Shown here: piece by piece, positions 51,408 to 61,161 of the stretch
Layout of the letters: each line of letters begins with the position of its first letter
Numbering within the stretch: position 1 is the stretch's first letter
Origin: Candidatus Ozemobacteraceae bacterium
Lineage (GTDB): Bacteria; Muiribacteriota; Ozemobacteria; Ozemobacterales; Ozemobacteraceae
Direction: 5' to 3'
NCBI GenBank assembly: GCA_035373905.1
Contig: DAOSOK010000009.1
Span: 1-64,000, forward strand
DNA: 64,000 nucleotides
Position numbers and translations under genes: made by a program
Notes under the pieces: generated by a model
The model's database searches: none
What the model saw: the letters and a program-made list of their open reading frames with translations, nothing else
Told to the model about the DNA's origin: nothing

Positions 51408-53093
51408 ATGCATCGCCACGAGCCCCGGGAGCTTCGTCGTTCCTCCCCGAATCACCCGTTTTCATTCCGCGGATATGCGCTGATCCTGCTTTTGGCAGGA
51501 TTCCTGACGGCGCCGTTTTCCGCATCCGCCGCTCCTGTCAGGCTCGTCATTCTCCACACCGGCGACATCCACGGCCACATGTCGCCTCAGCCTGACCCGA
51601 CGACGGCGAGCGAACCCAAGCCTCTCGTCGGCGGGTACGCGGCGCTCGCGACCGTCGTCGACCAGGAACGCCTTGCCGCGCTGAAATCCGGTGGTATAGC
51701 ATTATATATGGATGGCGGCGATTCGTTCCAGGGCACCCCCGTCGTCGACGAGACCAAGGGAATGTGCATGATCGCCGCGAAGAACCTCCTCAGAACCTTC
51801 GCCGTCACGATCGGAAACCACGATTTCGATTACGGGGTCGCGGGGCTCGCTTCAGCGGCGGCGGCGGCTCGATACCCCATGCTCGCCTGCAACGTGTTCG
51901 ACACGAAAACCGGTCGGCTTCTTCCCTTCCTGAAGCCCTACGTCAGGCTTTCCCTCAAGGGAATCGACGTCGCTTTCATCGGCCTTCTCTCCCCGGACAC
52001 CGCGCGCATTTCCCTCGCGGAAAACGTCGAAGGGGTCGATTTTCGCGATCCGGTACCGATTCTCTCCGAACTCATTCCGCGACTTCGAAGGCAGGGGGTC
52101 GATTTCGTCGTTCTTCTCTCGCATGTAGGACTGGAAGACGACAAGAAGCTCGCAGACGCCGTTCCGGGCATCGACCTCATTCTCGGAAGTCACAGTCACA
52201 CCCCGATGACCGAGCCCTTCTTCAGTGAGCAACGGCTTGTCCCGATCATCCACAACGCCTTCGACAACCGCGTCGTCGGGAAAGTCACGCTTGACCTGGA
52301 GCCGTGGCGAACGGTCATCCAGTATGAGCCGATTTCGATGTATATCGCATCCTATCCTGAAAATTCGGCGATGAAGCGTCTCGTCGCCGGGTATCAGGAT
52401 GAAATCGATGCAAAGATGAGCGCCTTCGTGGGCACGTCTTCCGTCGACCTGATACGCGGAATCATCGGCGGGGACTCTCCCGAAGGGTCTTTTATATCAG
52501 ACGCTATACGTCAGATCGCCGGCGCCGATTTCGCCTTCACCAATATCGGCGGAGTGCGCTACCCGGTCTGGAAGGGCCCCGTGACGAAGAATGATCTGTT
52601 CCTGCTGCAACCGTTCCTGAACTATGTCGATGTCATCACCATGACCGGCGAGCAGATCGTCGAGTTGATGGAAAAATCACTCTCTGCGGGATTTTCACCG
52701 GTTACCGATGCGGACAACCAGTTCGCAATGGAGAATTTCAAACTGCGCGCGAGCGGCATGATACGGGAATTTCAGGGGGAATACGGGTATCTGATTCCTT
52801 CGAATCTCAAAGTCACTTTCGATCCACATCGCCCCCCGATGAAACGCATCGTCGAGATCACCGACGACAGCGGCGGAAAGCTCGACCCGAAGCGCCGTTA
52901 CAAGGTCGCGTTGAACTCGTATATGAGCACGGGCGGCGATGGATACACGTATCTGAAGTCGATGAAACGCACCACCACGGGCATTCTTGTCCGGGACGCC
53001 ATCGAGCGGTATATCGAATCCTCTGGTGGAATCAGCGTCCTCCCGCCCGTGCGCATGAACAACACGGCGCTCACCGTCGAGCCGATTCAATAA
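51408..53093 (+). CDS. Periplasmic 5'-nucleotidase/UshA-family phosphoesterase
   Basis: A 561-residue exported enzyme with a signal peptide (about 25-43). The metallophosphoesterase domain (about 44-290) has LHTGDIHGH, DGGDSFQG, GNHDFDYG, LLSHVGLEDD and GSHSHTP, which bind the two metals. A C-terminal 5'-nucleotidase domain (about 340-545) follows, with ADFAFTNIGGVRYPV. It should hydrolyse nucleotides or UDP-sugars in the periplasm. Ten bases separate it from the TPR gene. Confidence 0.9.
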   Translation: MHRHEPRELRRSSPNHPFSFRGYALILLLAGFLTAPFSASAAPVRLVILHTGDIHGHMSPQPDPTTASEPKPLVGGYAALATVVDQERLAALKSGGIALYMDGGDSFQGTPVVDETKGMCMIAAKNLLRTFAVTIGNHDFDYGVAGLASAAAAARYPMLACNVFDTKTGRLLPFLKPYVRLSLKGIDVAFIGLLSPDTARISLAENVEGVDFRDPVPILSELIPRLRRQGVDFVVLLSHVGLEDDKKLADAVPGIDLILGSHSHTPMTEPFFSEQRLVPIIHNAFDNRVVGKVTLDLEPWRTVIQYEPISMYIASYPENSAMKRLVAGYQDEIDAKMSAFVGTSSVDLIRGIIGGDSPEGSFISDAIRQIAGADFAFTNIGGVRYPVWKGPVTKNDLFLLQPFLNYVDVITMTGEQIVELMEKSLSAGFSPVTDADNQFAMENFKLRASGMIREFQGEYGYLIPSNLKVTFDPHRPPMKRIVEITDDSGGKLDPKRRYKVALNSYMSTGGDGYTYLKSMKRTTTGILVRDAIERYIESSGGISVLPPVRMNNTALTVEPIQ

Positions 53094-53097
53094 TCCA

Positions 53098-53712
53098 ATG
53101 GCAAAAGCCTGGTTCAAGGACCGCCTGAACGATCCGTGGCTCCGAAAGGCCCGCCAGGAGCAGTTCCGCTCGCGCGCGGCCTACAAGCTCGAGGAAATCC
53201 ACCGCAAATACAAACTGCTGAAGCCCGGCATGAAGATTCTCGATCTCGGAGCTGCGCCCGGCAGCTGGACGCAGATGGCCCTTCACTGTCTGAACGGGAA
53301 AGGGCTCGTCGTCGCCATCGACCTCCTCCCGATCGACCCGATCGAGGGCGCCATCATTCTCCAGGGCGATATACGTGCCGAAGAGTCGCAAAAGAAGATC
53401 GCCGATGCCGCCAAAGGCAAGTTCGACGTCATTCTGAGCGATATGGCGCCAGACACGACCGGCATCCACCATGCCGACACATCGAACTCCGCCGCCCTGG
53501 TGACGCTTGCTCTCGATCTCTGCGCCAAGTGGCTCAAGCCCGGCGGCAGCTTCGTGGCCAAGGTATTCGAAGGCTCCGAATACAAGGATCTTCATTCCGA
53601 GGCAAAAAAAAAGTTCGAGTTCCTCAAATCCGTCAACCCCGAAGCCTCCCTCACGAGAAGCCGCGAAGTCTACCTCGTCGGAACCGGCTTCAAAGGCAAT
53701 GCTCCGACGTAA
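53098..53712 (+). CDS. rlmE: 23S rRNA 2'-O-methyltransferase RlmE (FtsJ)
   Basis: A 204-residue SAM-dependent methyltransferase of the FtsJ/RrmJ family, which methylates U2552 of 23S rRNA. It shows the K-D-K-E set: Lys in SRAAYKLEEI, SAM loop DLGAAPGSWTQ, Asp in LSDMAPDTTG, Lys in VAKVFEG and Glu in SREVYLVG. The ATG lies four bases after the nucleotidase stop with no clear ribosome site. It is the second FtsJ-type enzyme in the window. The following gap (53713-53938) holds no gene; TCTGCCG/CGGCAGA at 53753-53794 may form a weak terminator. Confidence 0.92.
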   Translation: MAKAWFKDRLNDPWLRKARQEQFRSRAAYKLEEIHRKYKLLKPGMKILDLGAAPGSWTQMALHCLNGKGLVVAIDLLPIDPIEGAIILQGDIRAEESQKKIADAAKGKFDVILSDMAPDTTGIHHADTSNSAALVTLALDLCAKWLKPGGSFVAKVFEGSEYKDLHSEAKKKFEFLKSVNPEASLTRSREVYLVGTGFKGNAPT

Positions 53713-53927
53713 TCGGACATCTGGCATGCCGATCGTCGTGAGATCGGCGGGGTCTGCCGCAGAAACGCCGGTCGGAATAATCTTGGCCGGCAGATTTGAG
53801 TTTTCCCGCTGACAGCGGTCATACCATTTCCGATCCGTTTTCGACGATTCATCACGAACTGTTGTCCGGCATGATGCAGGCTGTCATTGGCGGCATATCT
53901 CCCGTTCCATTTTGGTTCGCAGGGGAA

Positions 53928-53933
53928 TATAAT
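53928..53933 (+). promoter_or_regulatory. Consensus -10 box next to the M23 endopeptidase gene
   Basis: TATAAT at 53928-53933 ends five bases before the ATG at 53939, so transcription would begin at or within the start codon. No good -35 box is present. Confidence 0.4.
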
Positions 53934-53938
53934 CTTGT

Positions 53939-55069
53939 ATGATCGATACCCGGCAAGCACTTTTGCGCAGGAAACGAGTCTTGAAGAATAGAATTCTAAT
54001 ATATATAGTTTTATTATTTATATTTCCTGGTATGGCGGCATCGCAGAACGCTTGGCCCGTCCGCGGCCCCGTACGGATTGGGGCCCAGTTTCATGATTTT
54101 CAGAACTACGGGAAGGTGCCGTATCTGCATGGGGGCCTCGACGTGCGCGCCCCCGCGGGGACGGTCGTCTACACGCCGGTGTCCGGGAGGGTGACGATTT
54201 CGAGTTACCGGATCGAGGCGTCACGCGTCCCTCTCAGATTCGCCTACATACGAAGCCCGTTCACCCCGTCGAGCGATCTCTCGTCAAAATATATCGAAGT
54301 GAGTATTGTCACAAAAGACGGGACGAACTGGTGTTTCCGGCACCTCGATCCGGGGTCGATTCCCTACCATCTTCTCTCGAAAGCCCAGAGCGGGGCGGAC
54401 GTCGTCGCCGGCGATTCGATCGGCAATGTCGTCCCTTGGACGGAACCGGTTCTGCCGGTGACGGAAAAATACGACCATATCCACCTGGAAGTGATCGCTT
54501 CGGACGGCTCGTATCTCAATCCGGTTCCTCTGCTGGAGCCCGTGCCGGACACCCAGGCTCCGACGATCCACGGCATCTGGGCGGTTCCGAACGAGGAAAC
54601 CGTAGCCTTCGCCGGCGCCAACGGCAACCTCGAGGTATTCGGCGATATCGATTTCGTCCTGGCCGTCACTGATTCTCTGCCGGGCGGCGGATATCTCTAT
54701 TCCCCCTATCGTGTGCGGGCGTCGATCCGCAGGCTCGAGGCCCCGGCAGGCATCGTCATCCCTTTTTCCGACGTGTTCAAGTTCGACAGGCTCCCGATCC
54801 GGGGCGACAGAACTCAACTTGGCACCGTCATCTACAAGGAGCGTCTGAAAACGCCAATGGGCGTATTAGAATCGAACGGAGCCGGAGGTCCCCGATTCTT
54901 CCTCATGAACCTGACGAACGGCAATCCAGCGCTCGGTTACAAACCGGAATACGCGCTTCGCACCTCGGATCTCGCCGACGGCCGCTACGCCCTCGATGTC
55001 GAAGCCTCTGACATCGCCGGCAACACCGCATCCGCCACCCTCGGATTCACCGTCAGGAACAGACGCTGA
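53939..55069 (+). CDS. M23 (LytM-like) metalloendopeptidase-family protein
   Basis: A 376-residue exported protein with a signal-like helix (about 17-34, ending MAASQ). The peptidase M23 domain (about 40-200) has HGGLDVRAPAGT (zinc His and Asp near 63-67) and DHIHLEV (the HxH pair near 182-184), so zinc ligands are intact. Residues 220-376 form an immunoglobulin-like region ending in YALDVEASDIAGNTASATLG. It may cleave peptidoglycan cross-links or bind cell wall. The early codons are AT-rich. Confidence 0.85.
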   Translation: MIDTRQALLRRKRVLKNRILIYIVLLFIFPGMAASQNAWPVRGPVRIGAQFHDFQNYGKVPYLHGGLDVRAPAGTVVYTPVSGRVTISSYRIEASRVPLRFAYIRSPFTPSSDLSSKYIEVSIVTKDGTNWCFRHLDPGSIPYHLLSKAQSGADVVAGDSIGNVVPWTEPVLPVTEKYDHIHLEVIASDGSYLNPVPLLEPVPDTQAPTIHGIWAVPNEETVAFAGANGNLEVFGDIDFVLAVTDSLPGGGYLYSPYRVRASIRRLEAPAGIVIPFSDVFKFDRLPIRGDRTQLGTVIYKERLKTPMGVLESNGAGGPRFFLMNLTNGNPALGYKPEYALRTSDLADGRYALDVEASDIAGNTASATLGFTVRNRR

Positions 55070-55089
55070 GACGTTCTCCAGCCCGGTTC

Positions 55090-56442
55090 TCAGATCGCGA
55101 TCTCGATCGTGAACACCGTGCCGCCGAGGGACAGCTTGTCGCCTGACCGGACTCCGGATACGGCTTTTACGGGAATGCCGTTGATTTCCGTAACGTTCGA
55201 CGTCGTCTGCGGCACCGCGGCGAACCCGTCCCCATCACGCCTGATAAGGAGATGCCGGCGGCTCACCTCCGCCGCGGTCATCGAAATATTGCACTCTTTC
55301 GCACGGCCGATCAGCACCTCCACGCCGCGCCCCTCGAATATCCTTCCGTTCTCATCCGTGAGTTTCACGATGATGGAGGCCGACGCAGGCACCGCTTCGC
55401 TCTGCCGCAAAAATCCGCTTCTGGAAATCGTCTTGTCCGAGGAGCCGGCCTTCTCGAGCGGTTGCGGCGCGCCCGGCATGCCAACCGTCGCATCGACAGC
55501 CTGGATGTTCCCCGAGACGCCGCTCCGGGCAACCGTCTTTTTCGATGTGTCGAAGGCTTCGGCCGGCTCTTCTTGCCTCACATCGACAACAGGCATCTCG
55601 GCGGTTTCGCCGGGTTCTTCCGCCGCCGGCTTCGGTGGTTCATCAGCCCGCTGAACGACCTCAGAAGAACCGGGAGGAGTTTTGGGTCCCCCCGCCGGTA
55701 TCGCAACCGGTTCCTTCGGAACGTCGTTCGGTTCGGGTTTCGGCACGGAAACCGGCATTTCGAGCGTTCGCTCGGCTCGAGGCCCCTGATTCTGCCGATC
55801 GGCGGGCCCGGGAGAAGCCGTCACAACGGGCATCGCCTGCGTCGAATCGGCGGCAGGGGGCACGTCCTGAGGAGGCGTCGCCGATAGATCGGAAAAAAAC
55901 TGCTCGCGAGCCTTCTGGAGTTCCTCGAAATTCAGAAACAGTGATCGCGTCGACATGAGACCAGGATTCTTCTTCTGGTAACGCCAGACGGCCCATGCGA
56001 CGATCAGCAGAAGAATGCCGCCGACCAGGACGTGCAGGTGATACTGCTTCTCTTCCGCTTTCGCGACGAACGCAACATGGAGTGTTGCTCCTCCCGTCGC
56101 GGCCTGTGCCAGTTTGAAATCCGCAACCGACGCATTCGGGAACGGGAGAAATTTGACCCGATATTTCCCTCCCTTCCCGTTATCCGATGCGATTTCAAGC
56201 ATCGAGTCGCCCGACAGCTGAACTTCCGGCGTCGGGGCAACGAGCCCCATGAACTGCACCGCCGCGGGATCGAACGTCAACCGCCAGGCGGGGCCGCTTC
56301 CGGGGGGGACAGCGACATCGACGACGAAGAGCGCGCCGGGATCCGACTCGTCGGGCCCGGACAAGGTCTGCGCCACGACGCACGGACTCGCCGCCGCAAA
56401 ACAAATTATAACTAACAGTATATTCAACACTCGCCTTGTCAT
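55090..56442 (-). CDS. Membrane protein with a C-terminal FHA domain
   Basis: A 450-residue protein with a signal peptide (about 1-24), a beta-rich extracytoplasmic part (about 25-125, cohesin-like), a helix (about 135-155), a Pro-rich cytoplasmic linker (about 180-350) and a C-terminal FHA domain (about 365-450; IGRAKECNISM, EVSRRHLLI, TEINGIPV). FHA domains bind phosphothreonine, a natural target of the nearby Ser/Thr kinase. The ATG at 56442 is preferred as the signal start; an ATG at 56454 is also possible. Confidence 0.85.
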   Translation of the reverse strand: MTRRVLNILLVIICFAAASPCVVAQTLSGPDESDPGALFVVDVAVPPGSGPAWRLTFDPAAVQFMGLVAPTPEVQLSGDSMLEIASDNGKGGKYRVKFLPFPNASVADFKLAQAATGGATLHVAFVAKAEEKQYHLHVLVGGILLLIVAWAVWRYQKKNPGLMSTRSLFLNFEELQKAREQFFSDLSATPPQDVPPAADSTQAMPVVTASPGPADRQNQGPRAERTLEMPVSVPKPEPNDVPKEPVAIPAGGPKTPPGSSEVVQRADEPPKPAAEEPGETAEMPVVDVRQEEPAEAFDTSKKTVARSGVSGNIQAVDATVGMPGAPQPLEKAGSSDKTISRSGFLRQSEAVPASASIIVKLTDENGRIFEGRGVEVLIGRAKECNISMTAAEVSRRHLLIRRDGDGFAAVPQTTSNVTEINGIPVKAVSGVRSGDKLSLGGTVFTIEIAI

Positions 56443-56499
56443 CGAAGCGTACATCTCCCGGTTCGTCGTTTTTGCGTCAGAGATTCAGCGGGCCGCCTG

Positions 56500-59400
56500 C
56501 TACATTCCAGGCTGCCATCCCGGGAACCATTCGATCAGTTCCTGAACGCTCGCCTTGTGGCTGCGCCTGCCGCCGAATATACTCTTGATGAAGTTCCGCT
56601 TTCCGCGTTTTTTTGCCTTGGATTCCAGGGCTTTCGCCATAAGTTCCGGCCGATCCCAGGTGCCGCTGACCGTCAGGTCGAGATACGGCAGACCGGTTGC
56701 TTTGTCCTGGAGCACGCGGGTCATGGAGCCCATTTTCCGACCGAGTTTCGTGCGACGGAGGGGCTGCGGGTTGAAGACGATCTTGCCGGCGAGTTGGAGC
56801 TTATACGGATCGAAGGCGCTGTCGCTGATCTCGAGGCGCATCTCGGGTCCGGCGAAGAGCGCATCGGCAACACGCACCCGGCCTCGCTCCATCGTGTCGC
56901 CCTCACTGCTGACGTAAAGATTCAGCCTGCTCTCGGTGAACTCGGGCTTTTCGAGAAATTCCAGGCCAATATGCGAGACCATTTCGGGATCGAGCGGCAT
57001 CTGTTCGATGACGAGGCCCTTCAGGCGCAACTGAAACACTGCGTCGCGAGCACCGCCGGCCGTCTGCTCGGCCGTGAACTCGCCGCCCAGAATCCCCTTC
57101 AGGCCGAAGCCGCTTCCGCCCGCGATCCCGCCGCCGAGCGTTCCAAAATCGACGCCATCGATGCTTCCGGCGAGCTTGAAATTCGCCGTTTTCCCGGGCA
57201 TCAGCCTGCCGGAGGCGGACGACAGGCGCACACGCCCCTTCATCACGCCAAGATCGCACTTCGAAGCGACCGCGATTCCCGTGCCGAGATCGTAGTTCAG
57301 CGCCACGGCACCGGGGCCGATCGGAACGGTCCAGGATCGCCCCTCGCTCGTGTAGCGGATGTCCACGGATTCTGTCTTCACGTCGACGTCGAATTTCGGC
57401 GCATCGAGCGTGCCTCCGAGATTGACCGTGCCGCTGAACGCTCCCTCTTTCGGGAAGGACACCGTCGACAGCTTCAGGCCGGACAGCATGGCCAGCAGGT
57501 CGGACGGATATGCCCTCTCGACGACGCCCTCCATCGTCAGTTTCGCGCTCTTCTGGGGATCGACCACCTGGCCTTTCGAAATCGAGATGAGGGAACGGCC
57601 GAACGCGGCCTTCACGTTGCGCCACTCGACGACCGGCTCCGGACGTCCCTTCCTTCGCGTCAGGAGAATCGTCGCATCGAGCGCGCTGACCGGCTCGGGA
57701 ATGCCGGTCCATCTGAAACCGCCTCCCTCGATCCTGACCTCGCCCTCGCCGCCGTACCGATTTCGCCCTCCGCTCAGGTTCAGCTTCCCGCCGATTTTTC
57801 CGGTCACGTTCGTCAGTTTTCCGGCGACGCCGGCCGGAAGGAAGCCGCCGTTCAGGATATCCATGAGCCGCGCGGCATCACCTTCTGTCAGAGAGGCCGT
57901 CAAATCGTCGATCATCGGCACGAGCCGCTTTCCATCGCGTTCCAGAGACGCCCTTCCGGACAATTCGAGCGCTCCGCCGACGGCCCGGGCCTTCCCGTTC
58001 GTGATCGCGCCGGCGAATCTTCCGGGCGCCGTCTGAGCGAACTCCAGATGAGCGGAAATGCCGCTCACGTCTACGGGCAAAATCTTGCCGGCCCCGATCT
58101 GCAGCGGGATCCGAAGATCGAGACCGTCGACGTCGGCGGCGGCTTTCGCCGTAAGCGCCTCGAACGTTCCCGACGCGACAAAATCGACGGTAACCGGGCC
58201 ATCGACGGCAAACGGCAGGTTGAACTTTCCGATCCGGGCGACTTCGCCCATCAGCGTCTGCAGGCGCCTGCTCCCCCCCTTCATTCTGAGATTCCTGATG
58301 CGTCGCGAGGAAGGTTCTATCGCCGCCTCGAGGTCGAGGATCGTATCGAACACTCTGGTGTTCCCGTTCAATTTCAGCGTCTGGGCCCTGGCTCCCCTGG
58401 GTCGTCCCCAGGTCAGACGGCTGTGCAGGCCGTCCAGAACGAAATCGACGCCTCCGGTCGAGATTTTCGCATTTTTTGTGGAAACGTCGCCTCGATATTC
58501 CCCGTCCTCGCCCATGTTCAGCGCCAGGTCGAACGGCATGGCTGCTGAAACGCCGCCGGCTTTCACGTCCAGCCGCGGACAGGAGATCGACCCGGCAAGG
58601 GACGGGCGATTGAGCCGGCCATTGCCCTTGAGGTTCAGGGTGAACGCGCCCCCGATCACGATCCCGAGCTTTTTCACCGCCGCATCGACGTCGGGGTGTT
58701 CGCGCAAGGCAGTCAGGAGCGGGCCGAAGTCGTCGCCTCTCCATACGATCGCCAGATCGTCGATCTTCGGTTCGGCGAGATTCATCACGGCTCGCGCAGT
58801 CCCGGGGAAGCCGAACAGTTTCAGCGTCGCATCGGCCGCGAGTCGCGAGGGCCTGCCCCGCGATCGGTCGAGGGGTTCATCGGTCTCGAGCCTGAGTTCG
58901 ACGTCGTCGAGCCACCAGGATTTCTTCGCGCGCCGAAGGCGGAACTTCTTTATATGCATAGATATATTCTGGGTGCCCGTCGCCGACGTGAGATGGGCCT
59001 CGAGGACCTTGTCGCCCTCGACGTCGAGGGAATCGAACCGTGGAGTTCCCTTCAGGCCGAGACTGTTCCAGAATTTACCGCCAGAGATGACGAACGGCTT
59101 CCCTCCGTCGAGCCGTGAAACGACGGCGATTGTATACGAATCGATTTTTTTCCCCCCCGCCTGAACGGCGATGCGCCCGGACGACTCGGTAACGAGCGAG
59201 TCAATGCTCGCGGAAACGCTGGCAAGGTCGATCGTCCCTCTCGAGAGCATCAGGACACCACCAAGGCGGAGCCTGTCTTCGGGATGTTCCCGGCTGACGA
59301 GGCAGGCACCGCTGAGATCGACGACAGCGCGCCCCTGGTCGATACGCTCGGGGGCGGGCAGTTCGGCCTCGATCCGAAGAGGGCCCACCAGATCGACGCG

Positions 59401-61014
59401 GGAAAAGTATTCCGACAGTTTTCCGGCAGCGGTCCGGGGAAGCAGCTTGAGAGGGACGATATCCCACAGGCTTCCGCCCTCTCTGATGCCAGCATCGAGC
59501 CTCACATCGCCGTAGGCGATCATGCCGCGCTCGCGAAGCCGCTCGAGGCGAATGCCAGCATGGCCAGCGTTCCGACTGACACGCGCCTGGAGGGTGGTCC
59601 GCATCTCGCTCTCGGATTTCCATCGTCCCTCGATCGTCATCCGCTCTCCGCCGAGATCCGAAGCAAAGCTGGCGACGGCGTTTCCGGGGGGGGTAAAGTC
59701 GATGCCGCCGACGTGCGATGTCGGCATGCTCGCGATGAAGCCGTCGCAGCGCGTGATGAGCGCCTGACGGTTTTGAAGACGCGCATTGACGTTCAACCGC
59801 TCGAGGGGAACAATCCCTGGAAGCAGGAGATCGAAGCTCGCGACGCCGATTTCAATGCAGGACTCGACGAGCGGCGCGCCTTCCGTCGACGACGCCATCA
59901 TCGTCACCGCGCCGCCGATCTTCGCCCCTTCCGGCAGGAGGGCTTGAAGCGGGGACAGGTCACCGAAATCGAGGACGCCGGAAAGACCCCGCACGCGCTC
60001 AATGAAAGTTTCCCCAGCCTTCGCGACGATGAATCGCACATTCATCCGCTCTTTCTTTCTCCGATCGAACAAACTTACGAAGCGCCCCCGCTCTCCGATG
60101 TTTCTGATCAGGAGATCGACTCCCTGCTTCAGGACATCCATGGATGCGGTGACATCGCCGGAGGCGCGCGTGCGGCTGACCTGCATCGTCAGCCAGGCGG
60201 GGTCATCGGCGGTCGACAGCCGAAGCACGTGGGAAATGAAGTCGGGATGGGGATATTTTCGCAGCAGGAGATTCACGCCCGCGATCTGGAGATTCCCGGG
60301 CGGTATCCGCAGAAGCTTCACCAGCGTCTGGTCCGGGAACAGGTCGCGCGGCTTGGGGATCAGGAGGCTGACGTTTTTCAGCTCGATATGTTGAAGATAC
60401 CTGTCGGCAATCTGCTCCGTGAGATCCTCTTCACTCGCCGTTTCTGATCCGGTTGCCGTACCGGGCTCCGGCGGAAGGGCGGCCGCAGTCGCCACGACCG
60501 GCGGTTCTTTCTGGGGGCGGGGAGCTGAAAAGTCCCAGTTGGCCCTCCCCTCGCCGTCACGGGCAAGGACGATGGACGGATCTGTCACGATGAGCCTCTC
60601 GAGAACGATGCGCCCGAGGAAGACATCCCAAAGCGAGTACCGGAGAGTGATCCGCGGGATCGTGAGGAGCAGGCCCCCGGCTTTGACATGAGGATTCTGA
60701 ACGACGAGATCCTGGATCTCGATGCCAGAAATGAGGTCGCCGGAAATTCTCCTGACGGTGAACGGCGCCTTGTCCCGGGCGAGCTCCATCAGGCCCTGTT
60801 TGACATGCCCCTCGATCACGTTGCTGTTGAGGCGGAAGAAGTTGAAGATGAAAATGCCGGCCAGCGTCGCCAGCACGAAAGCGCAGAACATCAGGAGCCG
60901 TCGCAGGATAACGCGGCGACGTCTGACCTGAATATGCCCGGCCAACCGCTCGGCGCGCCGGCGTTCGAGCTCTTGCGCGATGTCGTCAAGTTGCGTTCGT
61001 TTCGGGTCTTCCAT
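56500..61014 (-). CDS. Large AsmA/TamB-like envelope protein
   Basis: A ~1504-residue protein. An N-terminal cytoplasmic helix leads to a membrane anchor (about 37-58), then a long beta-rich repeat region resembling AsmA/TamB/YhdP proteins, which bridge the periplasm to move phospholipids or assist outer-membrane assembly. The start of the domain (GISGIEIQDLVVQNPHV-type segment) and the many amphipathic strands fit this family. The ATG at 61014 is chosen; the frame is open to a TTG at 61050. The FHA gene lies 45 bases downstream. The protein supports a diderm cell plan. Confidence 0.8.
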   Translation of the reverse strand: MEDPKRTQLDDIAQELERRRAERLAGHIQVRRRRVILRRLLMFCAFVLATLAGIFIFNFFRLNSNVIEGHVKQGLMELARDKAPFTVRRISGDLISGIEIQDLVVQNPHVKAGGLLLTIPRITLRYSLWDVFLGRIVLERLIVTDPSIVLARDGEGRANWDFSAPRPQKEPPVVATAAALPPEPGTATGSETASEEDLTEQIADRYLQHIELKNVSLLIPKPRDLFPDQTLVKLLRIPPGNLQIAGVNLLLRKYPHPDFISHVLRLSTADDPAWLTMQVSRTRASGDVTASMDVLKQGVDLLIRNIGERGRFVSLFDRRKKERMNVRFIVAKAGETFIERVRGLSGVLDFGDLSPLQALLPEGAKIGGAVTMMASSTEGAPLVESCIEIGVASFDLLLPGIVPLERLNVNARLQNRQALITRCDGFIASMPTSHVGGIDFTPPGNAVASFASDLGGERMTIEGRWKSESEMRTTLQARVSRNAGHAGIRLERLRERGMIAYGDVRLDAGIREGGSLWDIVPLKLLPRTAAGKLSEYFSRVDLVGPLRIEAELPAPERIDQGRAVVDLSGACLVSREHPEDRLRLGGVLMLSRGTIDLASVSASIDSLVTESSGRIAVQAGGKKIDSYTIAVVSRLDGGKPFVISGGKFWNSLGLKGTPRFDSLDVEGDKVLEAHLTSATGTQNISMHIKKFRLRRAKKSWWLDDVELRLETDEPLDRSRGRPSRLAADATLKLFGFPGTARAVMNLAEPKIDDLAIVWRGDDFGPLLTALREHPDVDAAVKKLGIVIGGAFTLNLKGNGRLNRPSLAGSISCPRLDVKAGGVSAAMPFDLALNMGEDGEYRGDVSTKNAKISTGGVDFVLDGLHSRLTWGRPRGARAQTLKLNGNTRVFDTILDLEAAIEPSSRRIRNLRMKGGSRRLQTLMGEVARIGKFNLPFAVDGPVTVDFVASGTFEALTAKAAADVDGLDLRIPLQIGAGKILPVDVSGISAHLEFAQTAPGRFAGAITNGKARAVGGALELSGRASLERDGKRLVPMIDDLTASLTEGDAARLMDILNGGFLPAGVAGKLTNVTGKIGGKLNLSGGRNRYGGEGEVRIEGGGFRWTGIPEPVSALDATILLTRRKGRPEPVVEWRNVKAAFGRSLISISKGQVVDPQKSAKLTMEGVVERAYPSDLLAMLSGLKLSTVSFPKEGAFSGTVNLGGTLDAPKFDVDVKTESVDIRYTSEGRSWTVPIGPGAVALNYDLGTGIAVASKCDLGVMKGRVRLSSASGRLMPGKTANFKLAGSIDGVDFGTLGGGIAGGSGFGLKGILGGEFTAEQTAGGARDAVFQLRLKGLVIEQMPLDPEMVSHIGLEFLEKPEFTESRLNLYVSSEGDTMERGRVRVADALFAGPEMRLEISDSAFDPYKLQLAGKIVFNPQPLRRTKLGRKMGSMTRVLQDKATGLPYLDLTVSGTWDRPELMAKALESKAKKRGKRNFIKSIFGGRRSHKASVQELIEWFPGWQPGM

Positions 61015-61124
61015 GGAGGGAATCCGTGGTTCGTCCTCTCGGGGCTGCAATCATCTGCCGACCACAAGCCCGCTTCTCCACGTTAGCACAAACGCCCCGT
61101 TTTTTCCCCGTCTTCTCTCCGGGC

Positions 61125-61153
61125 TTGACTCGGCCCTCTTCTGTCGGTACATT
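61125..61153 (+). promoter_or_regulatory. Sigma70 promoter of the tandem kinase gene
   Basis: TTGACT (61125-61130), 17-base spacer, TACATT (61148-61153). The ATG at 61162 lies eight bases after the -10 box, predicting a leaderless message; no ribosome site is present. Confidence 0.65.
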
Positions 61154-61161
61154 ACCTACGC

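Noticed and set aside
53753..53794. Possible terminator after rlmE
   Set aside because: The 7-bp arms TCTGCCG/CGGCAGA are 28 bases apart and the T run is weak, so it is mentioned but not called.
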